A stretch of 64,000 nucleotides of DNA from Desmodesmus armatus. Its lineage: Eukaryota > Chlorophyta > Chlorophyceae > Sphaeropleales > Scenedesmaceae. The notes below the pieces were generated by a model. The model ran no database searches and was not told the origin of the DNA. It saw nothing but the letters and a program-made list of their open reading frames with translations. The stretch covers positions 62,001 through 126,000 of the forward strand of contig VIIQ02000786.1 of assembly GCA_007449985.2 (NCBI GenBank), given 5' to 3'. Shown here in pieces: positions 1 to 9,149 of this stretch; within the stretch, counting starts at the first letter, position 1; each line of letters opens with the position of its first letter. A program made the translations under genes and the position numbers.

Positions 1-1
1 G

Positions 2-690
2 AGGGGCATGCTGCAGCGTGTGCTCATGCCCTGGGACAGCTTGGGAGGCATCCAGGTGCGCAGCTGGGGCCCCTGACTCCTGACGCACAGTGCCTGTGGC
101 TTTGCTGCTGTTGGATGTCGGTTTACAGTGAAAGATGCAGATGCCGGATTGAACGGCTTTCAAGCATAGCGTGTGTGGCGCCGCGGCATAGCAATCATGC
201 ATGATTGAGCCAGGCTTGAAACTGGGCCCAGCAGGTTTGGTGTGTGGGATTGGCGAAGACCCACGTGGCTAATGTTAGACTTGTTGTACCATCCCTCTTC
301 CGCACAGGTGTGTGACTATTTGATGGAAGGTGACACAGCAGAAGCCACAAAGATTTAGTTTCTGATTGTTGACTTTTGGGACTCACAAACGCCTTTCCCT
401 GCTGCACATGGGTGTATGTACAGGTGTGTGACTATCTGATGGAAGGTGACACAGCAGAAACAGCAGTGGAGCAAGGCAAGCTACTCTTGGGGCTCAGCAG
501 CTTACAGGCCAGCCAAGTCGTAGCAGTCGAGTCGCCAGCAGTGCTGCTGCAGCAGCCAGCCAAGCGTACTGCAGCCGCCGCAGCCGGCGGTGGTGCCGGC
601 GGCTGCGGCAATGCCGTCATGGCGGCTGCGGCGGCTGGTGTTGCTGCTGCAGTTGGGGTGGCACTGGCTTACCTCAATCTGGGACAGTGA
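2..690 (+). CDS. 3' end of an unidentified gene with Ala-rich C-terminal helix (partial)
   Basis: I do not recognise this protein. Two exons are supported. The first runs from the window edge to 55 (reading RGMLQRVLMPWDSLGGIQ) and ends at a gtgcgc donor. The second runs from 424, after a cag acceptor, to the TAA/TGA-type stop at 688-690. Both splice in phase 0. The second exon reads VCDYLMEGDTAETAVEQG and onwards, passes through an Ala/Gly linker, and finishes with a hydrophobic Ala/Val helix of about 20 residues just before the stop (VALAYLNLGQ). That layout would suit a tail-anchored or C-terminally membrane-inserted protein, which is inference. A TGTAA motif, the usual poly(A) signal of chlorophycean algae, lies at about 886-890. 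The N-terminus is outside the window. Confidence 0.45.
308..345 (+). repeat. Duplicated 5' edge of the terminal exon (alternative last exon?)
   Basis: The 36 bases from 308 match the start of the real terminal exon at 424 almost perfectly (one substitution) and follow their own cag acceptor. Used as an exon, this copy would read VCDYLMEGDTAEATKI and stop at 355-357, removing the Ala-rich helix. It is either a decoy acceptor or an alternative last exon. Confidence 0.6.
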
Positions 691-1593
691 CGGCATGCTG
701 CTTGTTTTTTTGCTTGACTACCTTGTAGGTGTTGCACAGCCGAGTCGCATTCTATGCGTTGCTTGGGTGTGTCTTTCTGATTGTTAGTGCTGCTGCTGCT
801 GTTGCATTGGTGGTTGGATGTTGGCAGAACAGAACACATCTTGATCTTGTCCAGGGGTGCACCAAGTGCTGGTGTATAGTAGCTTTGTAAGGAGAATGCG
901 CCAAATGACGCCAAATGACTGGGTTAGAGTCCTCAACGGGCTGCAGGCTGGAGGTCGTGCCCGATAAGAGTGCCTGCGCATGCCTGTGCTCACATGGTGC
1001 AAGTATACCCGATAGGACGGTGGATTCAGCCGCGTGTAATGTGTAGTGTTGGCTGTGCAGGCATGCAGTGTGAGTGGCGCACCAGTTGAGACATATCAGC
1101 TGTCCAATTCTTTGTACATATGTAACTTTTAGCAGGTACCAACGACGAACACCGAGCGCACCGTTGAAACAAAATGCTGGAGTGTCCAGCCTGGAGCAGA
1201 TCTGCTGCATGACTGATCCACCTGGCGTCCAAAGGGCTGAGATTCACTGAGGTACCATACTTACGTGCACTTATATCATAATTGAAGGAAGTTTAAAAGC
1301 AGTATGCAGCAGGCTGACAGTCGTGCAAGGCTCTGGTCAAATGAGATCATACCGGTAATCATGAAAGCTGCGCACAATCGACATCTGGGAGGCTTCTCAC
1401 TGATTACAATTGAATCCTCCATATTCAACACTTTGCGCTCGGCAGTAACAGTTCTTGACCACCACAATGGGCTTTGCTTGGTTTCCCCTACCCGGCCTAG
1501 CCGGTGTATGGCGGGATTGGCGAGGTCCCTCCCCAAGCGAAGCAGTAAGTCATACATTTGATTTGTTTAGGGGTGGCACACGTGCAATGAGCT
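691..1593. other. Intergenic stretch, no convincing gene
   Basis: It contains the likely TGTAA poly(A) signal of the upstream gene at 886-890. Open frames on both strands here have no recognisable domain, biased composition or splice-site support, and I do not call any of them. Confidence 0.5.
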
Positions 1594-4500
1594 ATGCATG
1601 CACACACGGCAAAGCAGCACGTCTATCCGATGTTGCTGCACCTTGGTGCTGCTGTATGTATGATTAATGACTTGTTCAACCACCATGCAGCACACACCGG
1701 CTTGAGGATGCCCCTAGAACGCAAACTTTCAGCCAATGACCCATTCTCTGATGTATGCTTACAGGCTGGCATACCCTTGGGCGAAGTAGCAGGTGCTGTT
1801 CAGGCTGCTTGCAAACTGCTGCAAGCAGTGCTGCAGTGTGGATACATACTGGACGACCAGGCTTCCATATGCAGGCTTCTGTGCAGCAGCAAGGCAATCG
1901 CAGCAGCTGTGACAGAGACCTGCAGCGGGCAGCTGGCAATCTGCCTTGACCCCTCCAACCCTGAAGCAGAGCTGAGCAGCGCACTGCGTGGCGTGGCTAA
2001 GATGTCGCACAGGGCAGGGTCCGCAGTTGTTGCTGCTCGCCGCCGGTCCGTGGCCTCATGGCTTGCGACAAACGGACGCCTGTTGCAAGATCTGGACTGC
2101 CGGGGTTTGTACACTTGAGCATCCGCTACTTCCAGGGCTCACCCGAGGAAGACCCCACACCGCTGCTTGAGCTGCTCGAGCTGATGCCAACCCTTGCCAG
2201 CTGCGCGCCCAGGCTGGCCAAGCTGTCTGGCTGCATGGACCTGGACACACTCCGCTCAAAGCCAGCAGCGCAGTCTGCAGCCAACCTCTTCAGCAGCCTT
2301 ACCTCTCTCACCAGCCTGCACCTGGACATCGACAATGCTCAGTCCTGGGGGGGCCCGGGGCCCTTCCTGTCGGTCCTGCAGCAAACTGCCAAGCCTATGG
2401 GACCTCGAGTTACGCCTGACAGGGCTGGGTCCTGGCTTCATGGGAGTGGATGCTGCAGGGCTACAGTACCTGCCAGCACAGCTGGCCTCTCTGGGCTTGG
2501 GCTTCCGGCTGGGCCTGCACACAATCGACCTGGAGGTGGGTGAAGCTGGGGGTACTGGCGGGTACTGGGCATACTACCTCCTGACCGTGCATGGGCAGTG
2601 AAATGGAGGGGGTCGTGGTTTTTTATGGAGGGCCCGGCATGAAAGACCTAAACGGAGCTTGAGGAAACCTTTTATGAGATCACATCTGAGCAGGAGTGGG
2701 CGAGGGGGTCGACTGATACTGAAGTGACTGGTAGTATACAGCACATCATCTGGTGTGACTTTGTGTCTATTTCAAGAACATGCAGGCTGTTCAAGGCGCA
2801 TCATGTCGAAATCACACTGCTGTTATGTTATTGTCGCAGGCTAAAGTTGAGCAAAAGGGCCTGCACGAGCTGCAACGCAAGCTTCATCACGAGGGATGGG
2901 GTCAGGGCCTCGACACCACCGGAGCGCTAGCGTCTTATAAAGGCCCCCGCTACCCAGAACAGCAGCCGCCAATGCTGTTGCACCACCTGACAGCGCTCCA
3001 GGTGCGTGTACCGTTGCTGAGGGCCATTCAATGGCATAGTATCTCGCATCAGTGAGACTGAAAAGTTGGAAGTGTGAGGTACTGGCAGTGTGAATGCCAC
3101 ATGACATCGTCAGGTTTCAAATGTACGCGGCACGCTTCCTGCACAACCCTAGACGCTTGGTCCAATCGCACAAGGAGCTGACCCCCATTGACCAAAGGTC
3201 ATGCTGCCTGGTCAAGAGGTGACAACTGGGAAACAGGCAGGTCCGCTCTGTACTCTGTACTGTAATGTATTGTACTGTGCTGTGCTGTGCTGTGCTGTAC
3301 TGTACTGTACTGTACTGTACTGTACTGTACTGTACTGTACTGTACTGTACTGTACTGTACTGTACTGTACTGCACTGCACTGCACTGCACTGCACTGTAC
3401 TGTACTGTACTGTACTGTACTGTACTGTACTGTACTGTACTGTACTGTACTGTACTGTACTGTACTGTACTGTACTGTACTGTACTGTGATGCAGTGCAA
3501 TGCAATTCACAAATGCATTAGCACATCGCGCTTGGTATGACAGCACCTTTGTACTCAACCCTCTGGCCTGCTGCACCTTATGCTTGTGGACCATGCTTTG
3601 CCAGGAGCTGCGACCCATCTCAGAGTTCATGCCTCACCGACATTATTGGTGGCCAAAACTCGACGTCAGGGAAGGTGCGGCACAGGGGGGTGGCGGATGG
3701 GGGTGGGTAGGTGCGGCATTGGGAGGTGGCAGAAGGGGGTGGGTACGTGCGGCAGGTGGGTGGTGTGGTAGTCTAGCATGCCACACATGCACACCCTTCT
3801 CAGATGCTTTCTTGATAGGTTTAGTTACCGACCAAGGTGCGGCACTGACTGCAAACTAGTGCATGAGCAGCCGCCAGCGCCAAACCGGAAAGCTGTATGT
3901 GGGGGACAACATAGGTGGAGCGGAGGGCGGGGCGCCCGGCTAGGATTGAGTGTGAGTGACATGGAACAGCCACAGCAACAAGTTGAAGCTAACGGTGCTC
4001 ACTCAGTCATCGACCGCCGCACGATATACTCGCATCTGCTGTACAGTCTTGTCAAGTTGGTCCCGACAATACACCAAGTCCTGAGCTTGTCACGTAAGAT
4101 CACGGATTGCCAGAACAAGCCAGTTTGTCCAACATTGCTTGCGCAGCCGGCGCTGCAATACCCCTGCGCTCGGCTCAGGATGGCGCATGTGGCGGATAAT
4201 CCGCGTCATGTTTGATGTCGTCACGTGATGTCATGTTTGATGTCATCACGTGACATCCTGCCCCCCAACCCTGCGCACCTGGAGCTAGATCATCGCCGGC
4301 ATCGCTACTGCCACAAACACGCTCTCTGGAAGATTGATGGGGTTTTAGGTTAATTGATGCTCTGTCATGACATAAATTGACTTACTATAACATAATATGA
4401 CATGCTGGTCATTTCTGTGCTGTGGATTGTGTCAGGTGACGTCCTGCCGCCCAACCTGACATACCTGGAATTAGACCATGACAGGAGGGACCTCAACGGC

Positions 4501-5867
4501 CTGCTGGTAGGGCCACTGGCAACACCCACGGTCACCCCACTGCTGCCACTCACCCAACTACAGGTATGTGTGTGTTTTGTGAACACGTAACAGTTGTGTG
4601 AGTTACAGTTGTGTGTGTAGCAGCAACTTGTACCTAGGGATGACTTGGCCACAGTCAGCACGGTTGACTAAAAGGAGAAAGTGTGTGAAGGGTTCAGGCC
4701 AACAGTCACCTTCAGCAAAATCAGCAGATGGTGACAGGAGGGACCTCAACGGTATTCTGGTGAGCCCACTAGCAGCACCAACGGTTGGCCCACTGCTGCC
4801 ACTCACCCAACTACAGGTATGGATGGTTCAGGGGGGTGGCGCGTGGGATTAAGTGGTCATGAACCTCGAATGCCAAACACCCAACTACAGGTGTGCACTT
4901 GTTTCAGCACGTTTTTTCAGAACATGCAGCATGTCAGTGTCAGTGCGGAGCTAGCAGTGACTTAGCACCGGTGACATTAATGTAAGGTAGACAGGATTAA
5001 GACAGCAATCAGGTGTCACACTTGTATGACCCATCCACCCACCCACCCACGCTGCCACATCTGATTATGCCTGCCCTTTTTGGGAGTTGTTGCAGGATCT
5101 CATGTGCGTATGTATCCAGTTACTAGCTATCCGCCACAACACAGCCTCTGATTTCCAGCCGCCCCTCATGACCAATGTGTGCCACATCTGCCCTACCTTC
5201 CCTTGATGACTGATCTCTGCAGGTATTAGTCATCCGCCACAGCTCAGCCTCTGGCTCCCAGCTGGAGCAGCTCTCGGCAGCCCTGACAGCACCCCACGGC
5301 TCCCTGCGCAAGGTAGTCCTAGGCTACGACAGCTTGAATGCAGCCGCCGATGCTGCTGCTGGCTGGCCCACCCTGCCTGGTTTGGCTTTGGACGTGTGTA
5401 TGCGCCCACCATGGCGTTATGAGCAGCCGCCCGGGATCGGCCCGCTGCTGGATGCTGTGGGAAAACTGACTCTCCTAGCAGCCTTGGCATTGAGGCAAGG
5501 CCACATGGATGTCACTCAGCAGCAGCTGGCAACTGTACTGACCGGGCTGACCAACCTGGAGGTGAGTTTGACTTTTTTCTCAGGGGCGTGCTAGCTTTCG
5601 TTTGACCAAGTTTGAACGAGTGCAGAGGCCTCACGTAGTATGGTTGATGGGTTTGAAATGCACTCAAGTACAAGACGACAGCACACACGCTGGAACACGC
5701 ACTCATGAGCACCTGAGCATGAGTTTCTTGACCTCTACTTTCAAGTACATGCGGTTGGTTCTGCGCACTTTCGTATGCCGCAGAAGCTGACGCTGGGCCA
5801 CTCCATCAAAGCAGACGAGCCTCTCCAACCTCCAAACCCCGGGGGTTCAGCCACCATACAGCCTTAA
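1594..5867 (+). CDS. LRR protein with an F-box-like N-terminal region, multi-exon, with frame breaks
   Basis: A leucine-rich-repeat protein of the expanded algal type. Supported coding blocks are 1594 (or an acceptor at 1765)-2539, 2840-3001 (ending LLHHLTALQ), 4435-4563 (LPPNLTYLELDHDRRDLNG), 4735-4816, 5223-5561 (ending LTGLTNLE, gtgagt donor) and 5784-5867. Exons end at the same point in the repeat (LTxLQ or LTNLE followed by gt), as is usual for LRR genes. The first block (ASICRLLCSSKAIAAAVTET, then RRRSVASWLATNGRLLQDLD) resembles the region before the LRRs in algal F-box/LRR proteins; I saw no clear F-box. The 2840-3001 exon is phase 0 with its neighbour, but the 4435 exon is phase 1, so an exon between 3001 and 4435 is probably missed. 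Single-base breaks lie near 2101-2105, 2385 and 5846-5850, so this is either a decaying gene or carries assembly indels. Function is unknown; LRRs imply protein binding. Confidence 0.55.
3255..3490. repeat. (TGTAC)n microsatellite in an LRR-gene intron
   Basis: About 235 bp of a 5-bp TGTAC/ACTGT repeat, with an inner block of GCACT variants near 3371-3395 and GCTGT variants at the left edge. It produces spurious open frames on both strands. It sits inside the intron between the exon ending at 3001 and the one starting at 4435. Confidence 0.95.
4249..4890 (+). repeat. Tandemly repeated LRR exon fragments
   Basis: Four related pieces of the same exon occur in a row: a degraded start at 4249-4297 (DILPPNPAHLELDHR), the full version at 4435-4563, a second full end at 4735-4816 (DLNGILVSPLAAPTVGPLLP), and a last few bases plus donor at 4873-4890. 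A degraded copy of the next exon's start also precedes it at about 5126-5158. Each extra piece keeps an acceptor or a donor. Confidence 0.7.
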
Positions 5868-6154
5868 ACCCTGCTGCTGCTGCTGCTGCTGCTGACGGGG
5901 CAGCAGTGGCGCCGCCTGAGGCTCTCTCCGCAGCCATTGCTGCCCTCCCCAGCCTGAAACACCTCTCGGTCAGTCACTGGTTGGCCTGGGCCGGCCCTGC
6001 CGAACTAGCTCACGGGGTCCCGTTCACGATTGATGCCGGCACCTTGGCTGCGGGGGTAAATGCTGAACAGCTGACGCATTTGGAGGTGGCTGGCTGGGAC
6101 GAAGCTGATTATGAGCTTATGGGCAGGCACCAGTTGCTGCAAGGGGGTGTCTGA
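5868..6154 (+). pseudogene. Orphan LRR unit downstream of the LRR gene
   Basis: The frame from about 5861 reads APPEALSAAIAALPSLKHLS and ends ELMGRHQLLQGGV with a stop at 6152-6154. It becomes continuous with the upstream LRR exon if the run of five G at 5846-5850 had one more base, so it is probably the true C-terminal part of that gene cut off by a one-base deletion. Its second half (AEQLTHLEVAGWDEADYELM) is repeated at about 6270-6370 in altered form (VDQLTHLKVAGMKQSVSLWA), a local tandem duplication of about 240 bp. Confidence 0.4.
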
Positions 6155-6181
6155 CCGTCAGCATAACCATGGGCCATAACA

Positions 6182-7926
6182 ATGGCCAGCAGTAGCCGGC
6201 TGGCTCGGGGGGGGGGGGCACCGTGTGAATGTGAGCTCGTCACACTTGCTGCCAGTACTGTGGTTGCCATGGTCAATGTGGACCAGCTGACACACTTGAA
6301 GGTGGCTGGAATGAAGCAGAGTGTGAGCTTGTGGGCAGGGAGGCGCCAGTGGCTGCAAGGGGGTGACAGCTCTGCCGGGCCTGCGAGACAGCACCCACCC
6401 CAGCAGCCAAGGTTGCCAGCTACCCCAGTCGCCGCAGCCCCAAGCATGCAGCTGCAGCTGCAGCACCGTTCGTCAGCAGCAGCAGCAGTAGGGGATGTCA
6501 TTGACGCCGGCACCAGTGGCAGTAAGGCAGCCTCAAGCATGCAGCTGCAGGACCATGCGTCAGCAGCAGCAGTGGGGGGTGCCATCGATGCCGGCAGCAG
6601 TGGCAGCGAGGCAGGGCGTGTGCGGCAGCAGCAGCTGCTGCAGCTGCCACTGAATGCTGCAGAGGAGGGTGTGTTGGTGGCGGTGCTGAGGGAGCGCATG
6701 GCGGCTGGGAAGGCGGGTGGCCACCTGCTGCCCCTCTACCTCCTGCAGGTGCAGCTAGGGATTTTTTTGTGCTGCAGTACTGCTCAGATTGTGGCCAGCA
6801 CAGTAGCTATAGTAGCAGGTTTGCCTGGCATGTTGAGGGCCTTTGAAAGGAAGGCTGGGGAATATGACAATGGTCTGATCACACACGTAGTACGTACCCT
6901 CTGCCCCATACACTAGTACTGATCACTCTGCCTCTTGCATCCCATCGCCTGCTTCAGAGGGGTCGCACCCTTGAGGCCCTGAATGCCTACACAGACTACA
7001 AGGCCAGCCCCGCAGCAGCAGGAGCCGGCCCAGCCAGCAGCCAGGCTGCTGCAGGTGGTGCCACTGCTGCAGACGCCCAGGCAGCCGCCAGCAGCAGGGC
7101 CCTGCTGCACAAGCGGCTGGACGCCGTCATGGCGGCTGCTGTTGCCGCACTGCCCCCTGCACTGCGGGTTGCAACAGCAGCAGGGGGGGCTAGTGGTGGT
7201 GATGGAGGGGTGCGGTCGGTGCTGGCAGGGCTGGGTGGGTCTGAGGACAGGAGGGTCCTTGGGGAGCAGGGTGGGGCGCAGCTGCTGCTGCAGCAGAGAG
7301 GGGTGGAGCCTCCAGCCTTCCTAGCGCCGCTGCTGTCAGCAGCCGCCGACGCTGCCGGCGGCAGCAGTGCGGCAGCAATGGCAGCAACACCTGCCGGTGG
7401 TACTGATGGTACGGCAGGGGTGAAGCGTGTCGGGGTGTTTTCAAGTGGAGCGACAGGGTCAGCTCTGTCTAGTGGGGCGGTTGGGGCCAGGATGGGGTTC
7501 AACCAGTCAGGTGTTGCTACAGGTGGGGGTAAGGACAGTGTTGTGCGGCCGCTGCTGTTTGAGCAAGAGGCATTGGCAGGGCTGACGGGTACAGCCACAG
7601 CGAGGAGGGCAGCAGGTAGGGAGGCAGGCGATGATGCTGTGCCGCTGCTGTTTGGTACCCCAGCACCTGCTGCAGCAGGGGGTGGGGTGGTCAGGGGTGC
7701 GCTGTTTGACACACCTGCTGCTGCAGGGGGTGGGGCGGCGCTGTGGGGGCAGGGAGGTGAGGCAGGAGAGGGTGGGTTTGCTGGATGGTCTGAGGCTGAT
7801 TTTGAGAGGCAGGTGCGGTTTGCCACACCACAGGCGAAGGCGGCAGGGGCCGGCGGTGGTGCTGGTGGTGTGTTCACCAACACCGGCAAGCGCACGCACA
7901 AGCGGCTGCGCAAGACGCCCATGTAG
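6182..7926 (+). CDS. ELYS/HOS1-like nuclear-pore C-terminal protein (tentative)
   Basis: Two exons join in phase 0: up to 6748 (CAG, gt donor) and 6958-7926 (after ttcag). The protein has a low-complexity Gln/Ala/Ser lead. Then, around the splice junction, comes AAEEGVLVAVLRERM, then HLLPLYLLQ directly joined to RGRTLEALNAYTDY. This YLLQRGRxxEAL helix pair resembles the ELYS-like domain of nuclear-pore assembly proteins (animal and fungal ELYS, plant HOS1), a family that helps seed or gate nuclear pores. The C-terminal third is Gly/Ala-rich with F-x-T-P boxes (LFGTP, LFDTP, RFATP) and ends in a basic tail (GKRTHKRLRKTP), which would suit a nuclear protein. The start is unsure: 6182 is only the first in-frame Met after a stop, and the leading part carries the duplicated LRR fragment. 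An unknown Ala-rich nuclear protein is the alternative. Confidence 0.45.
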
Positions 7927-9149
7927 CCTGCTGCCTGACATGAAACATTTATATATATGTGTCTGTCTGGTGGCGGCTGGGTGCATCTGCACCGCTGTTT
8001 TGTCAGTTGCGGGGTTCATCTGTCGGCCAGCAGCTGCAGGGTTGGGTGCTAATGTGTGGTGTGTCGTACGTGGAATGAGCAAAATGCCAATCATGGTTGG
8101 CGGCTATGTTGGACTTGTGTTGCGTTACTTGTGAGTCTTGTGCTGCCACGGGGCATGTTAGCCCTCCAACCTAGTAAAGCTGCTAATGCTAATTGAGATA
8201 CATGGAAAGATCCATCTCGGTCACGATTGCGCATGCAGTCACAGATCGCACATGCAAAACTGATGTATGCTGCTCATGAGCACCCCAAATGGGCAGCTTG
8301 GTTGTTGGTCATGCCATACTCCGTCCTTGGTCCTGGACTTGGTCCTCCCATCGATTGTGAACTGCTGCCTTACAAACCCCAGGCAAAACAAGCAGATGTT
8401 CCTTCTGCACAACAAGATTACGCAAGGTGCACATGTTGATACTGACCCTCACCCTTGCAATACCGTTGAACACAGCAGTTGAATCATTCATGCCTGCAAA
8501 CATCCAGATGTGGCAATTTCGCTGACCTCACTCAATCTAACGGCTGGGTCCTGCAGGAGACTGCACCCGGTGGCACTGGTGCTCTTGTAGCTCAACGGTC
8601 AACAACCTCATCCGATCTGCACTTCAGACCAAAACTACTACTACAACGACTGCAACAACTGCTACAACTTGAAGCAAACAACCTCGAAATTGCCCAAACC
8701 ATACACCCATCCCAGCAACTACACCCCACTCTGCCCTGCCATCTGGCCTATGCCCTTGCTGTCAGTGGTGGAGGGGTCTACTGCAGTGTCCCCCAGGCTG
8801 CTGCTGCAGGGGGCTGCAAAAATCTGCCGCCGCTGCTGCTGCTGCCATGGCTGCAGCTGCTGGGCCCGGAGCTCTAGCTGCTGCTTCTTGGGCCAGTCCT
8901 GCCTAGCCAGGGTGGAAGCCTCCCAGGGTGGGGGCCTCCCTTGCTACCGTTGCTGGGGCTGGTGTTGCCGCAACTGTCACCACCACTACCACTAGTGTCG
9001 CTGCTGCCGCTGTCGAGTTCCCAATCTGGGTCATCGCAACCAGTAGCTGGTGGGGCTGGAGGGGCTGGCGGTGCCGTTTGTGCCGTTGCCGCTGTTGCCG
9101 GGGTCGCCACCGCTGCTGTTGTCTTCCCAAGATCGGGCTGGGCTGGGTG
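7927..9149. other. Mostly intergenic; two weak candidate coding stretches
   Basis: On the plus strand, 8550-8877 reads as an open block (LHFRPKLLLQRLQQLLQLEA) with no known domain. On the minus strand, 9110-8874 is an open block with an acidic Ser-rich patch (CDDPDWELDSGSSDTSGSGG) just downstream of the stop of the SET gene, and it could be an alternative 3' exon of that gene. I do not call either one firmly. Confidence 0.3.

Noticed and set aside
752..1210. 152-codon minus-strand frame.
   Set aside because: Cys/His-rich mixed composition with no domain, no splice context and no repeats; looks like chance.
3117..3540. Several long open frames on both strands reading TVQYSTVQYS or CTVLYCTVLY.
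   Set aside because: They are translations of the (TGTAC)n microsatellite, where a 5-bp unit has no stop in several frames; not genes.
3778..4215. Plus-strand frame with RRTIYSHLLYSLVKLVPTIH.
   Set aside because: The helix-like stretch is suggestive, but no acceptor or donor connects it in phase to the LRR exons and no family is recognised.
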